DNA of 64,000 nt from NCBI RefSeq assembly GCF_000758665.1, contig NZ_CP009285.1:7564001-7628000 (forward strand), given 5' to 3'. Positions 1 through 8,678 of this stretch are shown one piece after another. The position numbers and the translations under genes are program-made. The notes beneath the pieces are model-generated. The model worked only from the letters and a program-made list of their open reading frames with translations, made no database searches and was not told where the DNA came from. The stretch is from Paenibacillus borealis (GTDB lineage Bacteria > Bacillota > Bacilli > Paenibacillales > Paenibacillaceae). Every line of letters starts with the position of its first letter. Positions within the stretch are counted from its first letter, which is position 1.

Positions 1-1024
1 AGGTAGTATATTCAGTATTTGGATTTAGACCATACACGGAGAAAGTAGCAGTAGTACCAGCGGTTACAGCTTTTTTCCCGGAATGAATTCCAGCTGTGCT
101 TGCACTAATTAACCCGTCTCTCACTTGAAGGGCGGTTGGTGCTGTTGCATTGATGCTGTAAGGAGCTACCACATAATATACAGCACCTGTTACTGAAGTC
201 GTAAGATACACATCAGCCGTAACAGACCCTACATGACCATAAGTGACACCACTGACAGTAGGTGAGGTAGTTCCACCGTTACCACCGCCGCCAGTGCCAC
301 CACCACTACCACCGGTAACCGGGGTTGCTGTTGGGCTGGCAGTTGGTGCAGGTGTTGCTGTTGGAGCCGGAGTTGCCGTAGGGGCCGGTGTAGGTGTTAC
401 TCCACCAGTGCCTGCCGGTTTATAGACAACAGAGTTGCTGATGATTCCGACCGCTTCGGCCCGTGTAAGTGATTTCTTCGGCCCGAAGGTTCCGTCCGGA
501 TAACCATTGATAATCTTCTTGTCTGCTGCTGCCACCACCGCACCTTTGGCCCAAGCCGCTACTTGAGCGCTGTCCTTGAACTTAAGCGTAGTAGAGCTTG
601 TACTCAGCTTCAGCACCTTGGCAGCAATGACAGCTGCTTCCTGCCGGGTAAGCGGGTTGTTGGCACGGAAGGTATTATTCTCATACCCGCCGATGTAACC
701 AGCCTTCACGGCTTTGCTTACTTCGCTGTAGACCCAATTTGTGCTTTTGACATCCGTGAAGCTAATGGAAGCCGTTTCGGTGAACCCGAACAGGCGATTG
801 ATCAGTGCCACATACTCGCCACGGGTAATAGCCTTGTTCGGCTTCACCGTTCCGTCAGGATAACCGCCCAGGTATCCTTTATCCAGCCAGCTCTGCAGTT
901 GCTTCTGAGCCCAGTGACCTTGAATGTCTTTGGGGGTAGCCGCAGCTGACACACTGCCTAATGATCCGAGCAACATCGAAATACCAAGTAATCCGGCCAT
1001 AAGGCCACGCCATGTTTTCTTCAT
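1..1024 (-). CDS. SLH-domain surface protein, C-terminal part cut by the window edge
   Basis: Secreted S-layer-homology protein, with N-terminus at 1024 and C-terminus off the left edge. From the start one reads a basic, hydrophobic signal peptide ending near an A-A-A stretch (about residues 1-28). Three SLH repeats follow (about 30-195), each with an [I/L]TR[G/A/Q]E motif and GGYPDGT/GYPDGTFGP-type turns. Then comes a short proline/threonine linker with tandem A-T-P-A-P-T units, a glycine-rich stretch, and the beginning of an Ig/fibronectin-like domain. SLH domains bind pyruvylated wall polysaccharide, which fits csaB at 48471-49646. ATG 1024 is preferred over in-frame ATG 1036 because AGGAGG (1037-1042) directly abuts 1036 but lies 12 nt before 1024. 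Total length and the function of the distal part cannot be seen. Confidence 0.9.
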   Translation of the reverse strand, partial: MKKTWRGLMAGLLGISMLLGSLGSVSAAATPKDIQGHWAQKQLQSWLDKGYLGGYPDGTVKPNKAITRGEYVALINRLFGFTETASISFTDVKSTNWVYSEVSKAVKAGYIGGYENNTFRANNPLTRQEAAVIAAKVLKLSTSSTTLKFKDSAQVAAWAKGAVVAAADKKIINGYPDGTFGPKKSLTRAEAVGIISNSVVYKPAGTGGVTPTPAPTATPAPTATPAPTASPTATPVTGGSGGGTGGGGNGGTTSPTVSGVTYGHVGSVTADVYLTTSVTGAVYYVVAPYSINATAPTALQVRDGLISASTAGIHSGKKAVTAGTTATFSVYGLNPNTEYTT

Positions 1025-1366
1025 TCTTTTGTTCATCCTCCTGAGTGTTTGATGGGCATAGGCTTCACTGCATGTCTTCTTATCTGAATTCTTTTCGGAA
1101 GCATACGCCTAAGCTAATAATGAGGTGCTATCTAGGCAACGAAAAAGCCCAACGCCTCTTATTACCCATATTTTGGAGGGAAATAACGGATTCTTGAAAT
1201 AAAATTTTACAATGTGTCTAATAATGTGTCTTTTCCGCCTTATGTTGCACGTCATTTTGTTAGATGAACGTAAAAAAGACCCCGGAGAATACCCCCAAGG
1301 TCTAACGCTAGCGTTGTCTCAATTGCTAACCATCTACCATATATGTAGGTCGGCTTCGCCGGATGA
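1025..1366. other. Gene-free stretch between SLH gene and cspA-like gene
   Basis: Contains the Shine-Dalgarno of the SLH gene at 1037-1042, the cspA terminator at 1272-1302, and a perfect 12-bp palindrome AACGCTAGCGTT just upstream of it. An imperfect hairpin lies around 1160-1190. No convincing promoter or riboswitch core was recognised for the SLH gene. Confidence 0.5.
1272..1302 (-). terminator. Rho-independent terminator of cspA-like gene
   Basis: On the minus strand an 8-bp stem (GACCTTGG with CCGGGGTC, including two G-U pairs) is followed by TTTTTT. It lies about 65 nt after the cold-shock gene stop. Confidence 0.8.
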
Positions 1367-1564
1367 TTATAATTTGATGACGTTAGCTGCTTGTGGTCCG
1401 CGTGCGCCTTCAACGATATCGAACTCTACGGATTGGCCTTCGTCCAATGTCTTGAAACCGTCAGTTTGAATCGCGGAGAAGTGTACGAATACGTCGCCAC
1501 CATCGGCAGTTTCGATGAAACCATAACCTTTTTCTGCGTTAAACCATTTTACTTTACCTTCCAT
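1367..1564 (-). CDS. Cold-shock protein, CspA/CspB family
   Basis: A 65-residue single cold-shock domain, exactly the usual family length. RNA-binding motif RNP1 (K-G-Y-G-F-I, residues 12-17) and RNP2 (V-F-V-H-F, 25-29) are intact. Such proteins bind single-stranded RNA/DNA in the cytoplasm and melt mRNA structure at low temperature or during growth. The gene is monocistronic, with its own promoter (1618-1647), a leader of about 47 nt, and a terminator (1272-1302). Shine-Dalgarno AAGGGA precedes the ATG. Which Csp paralogue it is cannot be decided from sequence alone. Confidence 0.97.
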   Translation of the reverse strand: MEGKVKWFNAEKGYGFIETADGGDVFVHFSAIQTDGFKTLDEGQSVEFDIVEGARGPQAANVIKL

Positions 1565-1617
1565 TGACTAAACATTCCCTTCGTCATCAGATGAACGTGA
1601 GTCTTGCTCACAATTCG

Positions 1618-1647
1618 ACTATACCACCGCTGCTTCTCTATTGTCAA
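1618..1647 (-). promoter_or_regulatory. Sigma-A promoter of cspA-like gene
   Basis: Minus-strand TTGACA (1642-1647), 18-nt spacer, TATAGT (1618-1623). This is a perfect -35 and a 5/6 -10, giving a leader of about 47 nt. Confidence 0.8.
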
Positions 1648-1792
1648 TTGGAATAGTAAATGATTACTTGCAATATTTTACCATCCTTAAATCTATCATA
1701 AAAAAGGCAGATTCTGTGATACAAGATACAAAAAAAGGAGCAGACGCTATTTAAATACCCGCCCGCTCCCCAGCTGAAACATCTGGAATCTA

Positions 1793-2128
1793 TTATTTTT
1801 TTCGGTCCATTAGGATGCTGTCGGGAGTGTAATTCTGCTCGTAGGCACTGCGCTGAATCTTGGCTTGGCCGCGTTTCTGCAGAAAGTTCTGGGCTTCCTG
1901 ACGAAGAGCATTCATCCGGTCCAGCAGTTCATTATCGTATCCTAAAATCCGATGAATTTCTTGCTTTTGTGCAGCCGACGAAGGATAAATTGCGACTTTT
2001 TCTGCAATGGAATCGACAAGTTTCTGCCGCTCCTCTACAAACACTACAAGCTCCTCGTATGTTGCTTCCTGAAGCCTGCTCATCATCTCTCGGGTAAGCA
2101 GGTCCAGACTACGGATTAGTTCATCCAT
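1793..2128 (-). CDS. fliT: FliT-like flagellar export chaperone
   Basis: A 111-residue mainly helical protein immediately after fliS. The ATG at 2128 overlaps the fliS stop (ATGGATGA), so the two are probably translationally coupled. A longer reading of the frame starting further upstream lies inside fliS and is not credible. FliT proteins are export chaperones for the cap protein FliD. Identity rests mainly on position (flaG-fliD-fliS-fliT as in Bacillus), size and helical, charged composition (R/E/Q-rich with heptad-like leucines); primary sequence in this family is poorly conserved. Confidence 0.75.
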   Translation of the reverse strand: MDELIRSLDLLTREMMSRLQEATYEELVVFVEERQKLVDSIAEKVAIYPSSAAQKQEIHRILGYDNELLDRMNALRQEAQNFLQKRGQAKIQRSAYEQNYTPDSILMDRKK

Positions 2129-2513
2129 TAGCAATCTCAGTCTGAGTCGCGGCAAGCTTAGACGCCTGCAGCCAGGTTTCGCGCAGATCCGTAAGGTAAC
2201 CAATGGCTTCTTCGGCTTTTGCCGGGTTCTTGTGGATGTTGGCTTCGATTAACAAGTAGTTCGTATATTCGTATAGAGAGTAGAGACCTTTGGATACTTC
2301 AATTGAATAATCCAGTGTACTCATCAACTCACTGATAATGGTTTGGGCTTTACCGAAATTCAGATTCGATTTCTCCAGATCCTGTTTGCTCAGCCCATCC
2401 AAAGCCGTTTTCACGAAACGGATAGCCCCGTCATACAGCATAATTACGAGTTGCGCAGGTGTTGAAGTCTGGACTGACGACTGGCGGTATTTATCATAAG
2501 GAGATTTAATCAA
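2121..2513 (-). CDS. fliS: Flagellin export chaperone FliS
   Basis: A 130-residue all-helical chaperone that binds the C-terminal D0 helix of flagellin in the cytoplasm and keeps it export-competent. In B. subtilis it also links flagellin to FliW/CsrA control. The family signature is clear: an N-terminal P-Y-D-K-Y-R-Q-S-S-V stretch, then a T-P-A-Q-L-V-I-M-L-Y-D-G-A motif. TTG 2513 is chosen because GAGGG lies 9 nt upstream, whereas GTG 2522 overlaps the Shine-Dalgarno. The resulting M-I-K-S-P-Y N-terminus also matches family layout. It lies 27 nt downstream of fliD in the flaG operon. Confidence 0.93.
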   Translation of the reverse strand: MIKSPYDKYRQSSVQTSTPAQLVIMLYDGAIRFVKTALDGLSKQDLEKSNLNFGKAQTIISELMSTLDYSIEVSKGLYSLYEYTNYLLIEANIHKNPAKAEEAIGYLTDLRETWLQASKLAATQTEIANG

Positions 2514-2540
2514 TGTTGTCACCCTCTAATTTAAAATAAA

Positions 2541-4058
2541 TTAACTGGAAGTTGAGAATAGACTGGAAGATTGAGACTGAAGCTTATTCATAGCGGTTTC
2601 CATGGCAGTGAATTGTTTATACAGACGAGTTTCCTGATTATCTAAATAAGTGAGCATTGTACTAATCCGTGAATTATACTCTTTGAGTTTCTTCCCCATC
2701 ACACTTTCTTCTTTAAAAGTGCTGGTAAGATCAGCAGAGTAACGGTTAGTTCCCGCACGATTAGATATTTTTTCAATTGCATTAAATACAGAAGAGGCCA
2801 TTTTGTCAAAAATACCAGTTGCAGGTGCACTCGCCGGCCCCTGCAATATATTCATAAGCTTTTGGGGATTAGCTTCCATAGCTGTTTTGAGTTTATTTTC
2901 ATCGAGAACTAATTTACCATTCTCTGCGTAGGTTCCAGTAGAGATTCCCATTTCGGCAAGTCCACCCAATTGCTCAGTGATGTGGGCTCTCATTTCAGAT
3001 AATACTGATTTAATAATATCATCATTCTTGAGCAGGCCGCTTTGTGCCTTCAAGGTCCATGTTGTAATGTCCGCTTCTTTCATTTCTGCCTTCTGATCAT
3101 CCGTAAGTGGCGCGTAATCCCTGTATTTTTCCTCATCAATCTTGGAGTTCAGGGCAGCAATTAACGTATTATAATCAGAAACAAAGCTTTTTACTATGTC
3201 CACCGCAGCAGTAGTGTCGGTTTGTGTAGTTATTTTGGAAGGGACGTCGGTACCGGATGTATTTGTTTTAGTTAGCAGGGTAATTGTAACTCCATTAACG
3301 GTGAACGTATTTCCGGAATTGTTATACTCTACGCCATTAATAGTGGCAATTGAATTAACACCTGTTTTAGTGGTCCATTCATCTTCAGTTTGATTTTTTT
3401 TGTTAAAGAGGCTCAACAGCGTATTGTCGTCAGTTCCTGAGCCCAATTCTACTTTACCATCCGTACCACTTGTCTTAGAAGCAATTGCTAGTTTACCTGT
3501 CGTCTCATCAAAGGTGACAGTGACATTAGCCAAGGAATTATCATTAATCGTAGAGATCACCGTCTGAATATCAGTAGAGCCTTTAAACGTAAATGTCTGG
3601 CTGTTTACTACCAGCTTGAATTCTTTCGCCTTGGCCGCATCAGAGGTTGGATCACTGCTGTCAAAGGCGGATTGCAGCGACGCCAGCGTGCTAGTGCTTG
3701 GTTTCCCTGATCCAGCTCCCGCCGTCGTAACCGTTGTCTTGGTCGCCAATTGACTCACAGATACTTCCATATCAATCCCGTTGGCCTTAGAGCCTGCGGT
3801 AGCTTTGATAGCATCCGTATTTCCGGATACAACTGCTTTGCTTACTGTAAGAACGTCATTACTGCCATACTTAGTAATAAGCTTATTGTACCGGAAATCA
3901 TAAAGCTTACTGCTTACTTCTCGATAGCTCTCTCTTGTCCAGTTTAATAGCTGCTTCTGCTGATTCATTTTGTCGAGCGGCGCTTTTTTGGCCGTCATCA
4001 TGCTCTTAACCATACTGTCAATATCCATACCCGAAAATCCATTTACGCGTGTTACCAA
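2541..4058 (-). CDS. fliD: Flagellar hook-associated protein 2 (filament cap) FliD
   Basis: A 505-residue secreted cap protein that folds incoming flagellin subunits at the filament tip. The N-terminal region has the typical G-F-S-G-M-D-I-D-S-M-V signature and helical D0/D1 segments. The central part is threonine/serine/glycine-rich beta structure, and a C-terminal helical domain ends in S-S-L-F-S-T-S-S. The start is a TTG at 4058 preceded by GGGGGTG; no in-frame ATG fits better. Length is near that of B. subtilis FliD. It is co-transcribed with flaG upstream and fliS-fliT downstream from the sigma-D promoter at 4509-4535. Confidence 0.95.
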   Translation of the reverse strand: MVTRVNGFSGMDIDSMVKSMMTAKKAPLDKMNQQKQLLNWTRESYREVSSKLYDFRYNKLITKYGSNDVLTVSKAVVSGNTDAIKATAGSKANGIDMEVSVSQLATKTTVTTAGAGSGKPSTSTLASLQSAFDSSDPTSDAAKAKEFKLVVNSQTFTFKGSTDIQTVISTINDNSLANVTVTFDETTGKLAIASKTSGTDGKVELGSGTDDNTLLSLFNKKNQTEDEWTTKTGVNSIATINGVEYNNSGNTFTVNGVTITLLTKTNTSGTDVPSKITTQTDTTAAVDIVKSFVSDYNTLIAALNSKIDEEKYRDYAPLTDDQKAEMKEADITTWTLKAQSGLLKNDDIIKSVLSEMRAHITEQLGGLAEMGISTGTYAENGKLVLDENKLKTAMEANPQKLMNILQGPASAPATGIFDKMASSVFNAIEKISNRAGTNRYSADLTSTFKEESVMGKKLKEYNSRISTMLTYLDNQETRLYKQFTAMETAMNKLQSQSSSLFSTSS

Positions 4059-4075
4059 GTCGGCACCCCCTTGTT

Positions 4076-4471
4076 CTATATTTTCTCGTCAACCAATATC
4101 CCCGCAATTTCCATCATCTTGGCTACCAAATCCAATGTCTTCTCAGGGGGCACTTCACGTATAAGCTCACCGGTATCCTTATTAAGTACTTTCACCATAA
4201 TATCATGTGTTTTTTCGTGGATGCTGATCTCAAGCGTGGTCTGGGGTCCCTGAAGAGATTTCACAGCTCTTTCAATGGTTCGGATCAACTGCTCCTCTGC
4301 AACGGATACATTCACGCCCTGCTTTTCCTTAAGATTCATATCTCTTGTAGTACGAATTCCTGCAACTTGATTAGCAGGTGCTGCTTGTTCAGAACTAACC
4401 GGCACTACTTCCGGCTTGTTGTTCTGGACGCTTGTTGTCGAACTCGCAGAAAGAGAGAACTGTACATTCAT
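4076..4471 (-). CDS. flaG: FlaG family flagellar protein
   Basis: A 131-residue protein with a disordered, serine/valine-rich N-terminal half and a conserved C-terminal FlaG domain. Visible features are V-A-E-E-Q-L-I-R-T-I-E-R-A-V, then L-E-I-S-I-H-E-K-T-H-D-I-M-V-K-V and the G-E-L-I-R-E-V-P-P-E-K-T-L-D-L motif. FlaG proteins affect filament length and are routinely next to fliD; the B. subtilis equivalent is yvyC. ATG 4471 has GGAGG 8 nt upstream; an upstream in-frame start at 4492 lacks one. First gene of the flaG-fliD-fliS-fliT operon. Confidence 0.93.
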   Translation of the reverse strand: MNVQFSLSASSTTSVQNNKPEVVPVSSEQAAPANQVAGIRTTRDMNLKEKQGVNVSVAEEQLIRTIERAVKSLQGPQTTLEISIHEKTHDIMVKVLNKDTGELIREVPPEKTLDLVAKMMEIAGILVDEKI

Positions 4472-4508
4472 AACCCCGACCTCCACCAACACTCATTTTA
4501 TACTTTAT

Positions 4509-4535
4509 ATATCGGTTAGTTTCAGGGATAATTTA
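4509..4535 (-). promoter_or_regulatory. Sigma-D promoter of flaG-fliDST
   Basis: Minus-strand TAAA (4532-4535), 15-nt spacer, ACCGATAT (4509-4516). This is close to the B. subtilis sigma-D consensus TAAA-N14/16-GCCGATAA and lies 38 nt before the flaG start. Confidence 0.85.
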
Positions 4536-4557
4536 GGATTCGGGGTGAAGTCAAGAG

Positions 4558-4595
4558 AAAAAAGAAAAAAGCTCTGAGAACACACTCTCTGAGCT
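4558..4595 (-). terminator. Terminator of the pseudaminic acid gene cluster
   Basis: Minus-strand inverted repeat (10-bp arms with one mismatch, 6-nt loop) followed by TTTTTTCTTTTTT. It lies 41 nt after the pseC stop and separates the sugar island from the flaG promoter. Confidence 0.85.
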
Positions 4596-4636
4596 TAGTA
4601 ATTTTTATAAGTAATTAACTAATGCAGACCTCATTC

Positions 4637-5827
4637 TTACTTGCTAAATTCTGATACAACCCAACGGACGGATCGAATGACATCTGTTACATCTTGATCT
4701 GACATTTTTGGATATAAAGGAAGCGTAATAGCTGTATTATAGTAAGTCTCAGCATTAGGGCAAAGACCAGATTCATAACCTAATTTCTGATAATAAGGTT
4801 GTGTGTAAACAGGAATGTAATGGACATGGACTCCAATATTTAATTGACGAAGGGCATCGAACCATTCTCTTCTGGTTCCCTTAAGTACTTCAGGCAGCCA
4901 ACGAGTAACGTAAAGATGCCAGCTTGAATTACTCTCTTCCTGTTGGTAAGGTAATATTAGACCTTGGATACCAGCTAACTCCCGGTTATAACGCTCTGCA
5001 ATTTCCCTTCTCCTATTCACAAAACTATCAAGCTTCCCCATCTGTGATACACCTAGAGCAGCTTGCATGTCCGTCATTCTATAGTTACACCCTAACTCCT
5101 GCATCTCATAATACCAGGGTCCATCATTTTTAATCATTTTATCAGGCTCCTTAGTCATTCCATGACTTCGGAACATTTGGAGCCGATGGAAATAATATTC
5201 ACTATTAGTGACTATTATCCCCCCTTCTCCCGTAGTAATATGCTTAACAGGGTGGAAACTAAACATAGTCATATCTGCCCATGCCCCAACCTTAATTTCT
5301 TTGTACGTAGCTCCTAAAGAATGGGCAGCATCTTGAATCAAAACTAAATTATTGTCTCTGGAGATCATGCTTAAACGATCTATTTCAACCGGTTGTCCAG
5401 AAAAATCTACAGCAATAATCGCTTTGGTCTTATCAGTGATCTTTTGCTCAACCTGAACAGGATCTATGTTATACGTATCCATGTCGATGTCTGCAAAAAC
5501 AGGAATGCCTCCTTGGTATAGTACGCAATTGCTGCTTGCCAAAAAGGTATTAGGCGTCGTAATGACTTCATCGCCCGGGCCAATTTCCGCAGCAAAGCAC
5601 GCGCCATGTAGCGCAGCAGTTCCATTAGTGAAGGCAACTGCATATTTAGCTCCGACATATTCTGCCACTTTAGATTCAAATGCTTGAATAGTCGGACCCT
5701 GCGTAATAAAATCACCTCGCAGAACTTCAACCACAGCCGCAATGTCCTCTTCATCTAACCACTGCTGACCATAGGGTAGTGTTGTTTTGCGTATCGGCTG
5801 AGCGAATGGGGGATCAATTCCTGACAT
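4637..5827 (-). CDS. pseC: PLP-dependent sugar aminotransferase, PseC-like
   Basis: A 396-residue DegT/DnrJ/EryC1/StrS aminotransferase. In the Pse pathway it converts the 4-keto sugar made by PseB into UDP-4-amino-4,6-dideoxy-beta-L-AltNAc, using glutamate. Visible signatures are T-Q-G-P near residue 42, T-N-G-T-A-A-L-H (67-74), the cofactor-binding D-A-A-H-S (166-170), and F-S-F-H-P-V-K with the PLP-linking lysine at about 195. SD AGGAGG sits 7 nt before ATG 5827. It is the last gene of the island, 34 nt after the SDR gene. The exact nucleotide sugar is inferred from the surrounding pse genes. Confidence 0.9.
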   Translation of the reverse strand: MSGIDPPFAQPIRKTTLPYGQQWLDEEDIAAVVEVLRGDFITQGPTIQAFESKVAEYVGAKYAVAFTNGTAALHGACFAAEIGPGDEVITTPNTFLASSNCVLYQGGIPVFADIDMDTYNIDPVQVEQKITDKTKAIIAVDFSGQPVEIDRLSMISRDNNLVLIQDAAHSLGATYKEIKVGAWADMTMFSFHPVKHITTGEGGIIVTNSEYYFHRLQMFRSHGMTKEPDKMIKNDGPWYYEMQELGCNYRMTDMQAALGVSQMGKLDSFVNRRREIAERYNRELAGIQGLILPYQQEESNSSWHLYVTRWLPEVLKGTRREWFDALRQLNIGVHVHYIPVYTQPYYQKLGYESGLCPNAETYYNTAITLPLYPKMSDQDVTDVIRSVRWVVSEFSK

Positions 5828-5861
5828 GCAAACTCCTCCTTATCTAATTACCACTACGATG

Positions 5862-6809
5862 TTATTGAAGGCCACCATTTTGAATCCATGCCTTAGTACG
5901 GGCGATTCCTTCGTCTAATGTTATTTCTGGCTCCCATTTGAGCAAATGACGCGCTTTATCGAAATTGCACAGTAGTTTTTGAATTTCACTCTGTGGATGG
6001 ATATGTTCTACATGTTTAATTCTTGACGGATCACCTGAAATCAATAGAGCTAAATCATTCACTGAAATGTCTTTACCCAATCCTGCGTTAACAATCTCTC
6101 CGTTAACCTGATCGGAGAACCCAGCAGATACAACAAATCTCGCGCAGTCTTCCACATATAGAAGATCTCTAGTTTGTGTTCCTTCTCCGTAAATGTTCAA
6201 ATCCCGGCCGTTCAAATGATTGTTAATGAAAATAGCAACTACGCCACCTTCACCACCTGTTTTCTGATATGGACCATAGGTATTAAACGGTCGGATAACA
6301 ACGGTAGGAAGTCCGTAGGCATAAAAATAAGAAAGTACCATATTCTCTGCTGCTACTTTAGCACCTGCGTATGGTGACGCCGGCTTTGTTGGATGCGTTT
6401 CAGTGATGCCCGTCTCATCAACGCATCGGTCATATACCATGCAAGTACTCATAAACACAACTTTAGTATTATGCTTGCGACACTGCTCCAGAATATAAAA
6501 GGTTCCAACAGTATCATTATTAAAGGTCACTCCTGGGTCATCAATAGAATCCTGTACATTAATTGAAGCACCTAAGTGATAGCATATTTCAAAGTGATGC
6601 TTATTAAACAATTCTTCCAGTAAATTCTCATTAAGAATAGAATCATTAATAAACTGCACAAGCCCTGGATGATCAATGAATTCTGTCAAGTTACGCTCTT
6701 GCCCATTAGACAAATCATCGAGAATCCATAATTGGTGTCCTTCACTTAGCAACTGTTTTGCAACCCAACGCCCGATGAATCCTGCACCACCAGTAAGTAG
6801 AATATTCAC
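5862..6809 (-). CDS. NAD-dependent epimerase/dehydratase (extended SDR), sugar substrate unknown
   Basis: A 315-residue extended short-chain dehydrogenase. The Rossmann motif G-G-A-G-F-I-G is at residues 7-13, the catalytic Ser/Thr at about 121-122 (M-S-T-C) and Y-A-G-A-K at 147-151, so the enzyme appears active. A G-E-G-T-Q-T-R-D-L-L-Y-V-E-D segment typical of nucleotide-sugar epimerases follows. The start is GTG 6809 with AGGAGG 7 nt upstream. It lies between the cytidylyltransferase and pseC genes. None of the six canonical Pse steps needs a second SDR, so it may modify the sugar further, supply another activated sugar, or tailor the final glycan; the sequence does not decide. Confidence 0.85.
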   Translation of the reverse strand: MNILLTGGAGFIGRWVAKQLLSEGHQLWILDDLSNGQERNLTEFIDHPGLVQFINDSILNENLLEELFNKHHFEICYHLGASINVQDSIDDPGVTFNNDTVGTFYILEQCRKHNTKVVFMSTCMVYDRCVDETGITETHPTKPASPYAGAKVAAENMVLSYFYAYGLPTVVIRPFNTYGPYQKTGGEGGVVAIFINNHLNGRDLNIYGEGTQTRDLLYVEDCARFVVSAGFSDQVNGEIVNAGLGKDISVNDLALLISGDPSRIKHVEHIHPQSEIQKLLCNFDKARHLLKWEPEITLDEGIARTKAWIQNGGLQ

Positions 6810-6850
6810 TTGTTAACCTCCTTATATTAAATCGAAAACCGGCAAGCGTA

Positions 6851-7576
6851 TTAGATTACAGGTTTTTGTTCGATATGAGCATTAATTCTAGTTATCTCAG
6901 GCGATCTCAATAGAAAGTCAACCACCTCTGAAGAACTTACAATTTTATTGTTGAAAAATTCCTTTGCTATAGCCTGACACACCAAATAATCTTCTGGAGT
7001 ATCTAATGTTATTCTTAATTGGGGGTGTTTCAAATGTTGCGGAAGTTTGAATGGAACATGTGTGAAGGATTTAATATTTTCATAAGCATAATACGTTACA
7101 TGTTCGCGATGCCGAGTTTCTTTACCCATCATATGCACTTTTTCCAGAGCAACAAATGATATGACTTCAACAGCTAGCCCCCGAGGCAATCCCTCTTCAT
7201 ACAACAAAACCTCAGAAGGATTAGCTATCATCGCTTCAATCATCATATCCGCTAAGTCATAATCTACAAATGGGCAATCAGAAGTCACACGCAGTATATA
7301 GTCCGCTTGATATTTTTTTGCACATTCATAATATCTAGCTAATACATCTTCTTCTGAACCCCTAAAACAGCTCACATTATTTAGTGCACACCATTTTTCA
7401 ATTTCATTATCTTGATTGAGAATCGAAGTGGCTACTATCACTTGAGCTACTTTTTGAATTTTTTGACACCTTGAGACAACATAATCAAGTATATTCGTAT
7501 CACCAAGAGGCATTAACACTTTACCAGGAAGTCTGGTCGATCCCATGCGGGCTTGAATAATAACAGTATAGTTCAT
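6851..7576 (-). CDS. pseF: SpsF-type cytidylyltransferase, probable CMP-pseudaminic acid synthetase
   Basis: A 241-residue nucleotidyltransferase. The N-terminal nucleotide-binding signature I-I-Q-A-R-M-G-S-T-R-L-P-G-K lies near residues 6-19, and a T-S-D-C-P-F-V-D metal-binding motif follows near residue 100. The family (SpsF, COG1861) activates acidic sugars with CTP. In this gene order (pseB, pseG, pseI upstream) the expected reaction is Pse5Ac7Ac + CTP to CMP-Pse5Ac7Ac. Two adjacent ATGs (7579 and 7576) follow GAGGTG; the second gives better spacing. It is SpsF-like rather than a classical NeuA/PseF, so the substrate is inferred from context. Confidence 0.83.
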   Translation of the reverse strand: MNYTVIIQARMGSTRLPGKVLMPLGDTNILDYVVSRCQKIQKVAQVIVATSILNQDNEIEKWCALNNVSCFRGSEEDVLARYYECAKKYQADYILRVTSDCPFVDYDLADMMIEAMIANPSEVLLYEEGLPRGLAVEVISFVALEKVHMMGKETRHREHVTYYAYENIKSFTHVPFKLPQHLKHPQLRITLDTPEDYLVCQAIAKEFFNNKIVSSSEVVDFLLRSPEITRINAHIEQKPVI

Positions 7577-7603
7577 CATTCACCTCAGCTATTGAATTGA
7601 ATA

Positions 7604-8665
7604 CTAAACAACTTCCCATGTAATCGGAGTTCCCAGCGGAATACCTACTGTAGCAGTTCTTCCAATCACTATATCTAGATATTTAGGAGCAAGCCCATAG
7701 CCCGGTCTAATAACCTTAACATTATCAAAATTAATTACTTCACCCGGTTTTATATCTTTCGCTGCATAAATAGATCTTCTTAATTTTCTAGAATCCTTCT
7801 CGGCTTCGGTAGCACCATAAGAAACTACACCCATCGCTTGCCATGCTTTTGTTGTCTCTTCAACCAAGCTTTTCATTTCATGTGGTTCCATTGAGAACAC
7901 TGAATCCACGCCCCCGTCAGCCCTGGATAATGTAAAATGCTTCTCAATAACAGTTGCCCCAATAGCCACACTAGCTATGGAAACACCTATACCCAAAGTA
8001 TGATCCGACAGCCCCACTTCACAGTTAAAAAGCTGCTTCATATGTGGAATTGTAGCAAGATTCGAGAAGGTAGGCTCTGCTGGGTAAGTACTTGTACATT
8101 TCAAAAGTATCAATTGATTGCAACCATACTCTCTAGCAGTACGTACAGCCTCGTCAAGTTCAGCCGTGGAGGCCATACCCGTAGACATAATTATAGGTTT
8201 ACCAGTCATAGCTACTTTTTTAATTAGTGGAATATCCGTATTCTCAAAAGATGCAATTTTGTAAGCAGGTACATCTAAAGTTTCTAAAAAATCAACTGCT
8301 GTTTCATCAAATGGTGAACTGAATACAACAAGCCCTAATTCTTTGCACTTCTTAAATATCTCAGAATGCCATTCCCACGGAGTATATGCCTGCTTATATA
8401 AGTCGTACAATGAATTTCCTTTCCATAAACTTGAATCTTCACTAATCATGAACTCTTCGGAATAAACATTCAGGGTCATTGTATCAGCAGTATAAGTCTG
8501 TAACTTAATTGCATCCACCCCAGTCTTTGCAGCAGCTTCTACTATCGCAAGAGCTCTGTCTAAAGATTGGTTATGATTCCCGGACATCTCTGCTATAATG
8601 AAAGGTTTATGATTTAGTCCAATTTCTCTTCCCGCTATTTTCACTTCAATGCTGGATGATTCCAT
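7604..8665 (-). CDS. pseI: Pseudaminic acid synthase PseI (NeuB family)
   Basis: A 353-residue NeuB-family enzyme condensing a 6-deoxy-HexNAc derivative with phosphoenolpyruvate to form the nonulosonic acid. The N-terminal TIM barrel contains G-N-H-N-Q-S-L-D (29-36) and the two metal-binding histidines at about 222 (S-D-H-T) and 243 (E-K-H-F). The L-W-K-G-N-S-L-Y-D-L-Y and A-Y-T-P-W-E-W-H segments (80-100) are typical of the PseI subgroup rather than NeuB or legionaminate synthase. A C-terminal SAF (antifreeze-like) domain starts near residue 295 (L-R-R-S-I-Y-A-A-K-D). GGGAGG precedes ATG 8665 by 7 nt. Confidence 0.93.
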   Translation of the reverse strand: MESSSIEVKIAGREIGLNHKPFIIAEMSGNHNQSLDRALAIVEAAAKTGVDAIKLQTYTADTMTLNVYSEEFMISEDSSLWKGNSLYDLYKQAYTPWEWHSEIFKKCKELGLVVFSSPFDETAVDFLETLDVPAYKIASFENTDIPLIKKVAMTGKPIIMSTGMASTAELDEAVRTAREYGCNQLILLKCTSTYPAEPTFSNLATIPHMKQLFNCEVGLSDHTLGIGVSIASVAIGATVIEKHFTLSRADGGVDSVFSMEPHEMKSLVEETTKAWQAMGVVSYGATEAEKDSRKLRRSIYAAKDIKPGEVINFDNVKVIRPGYGLAPKYLDIVIGRTATVGIPLGTPITWEVV

Positions 8666-8678
8666 CTTTTGACCTCCC

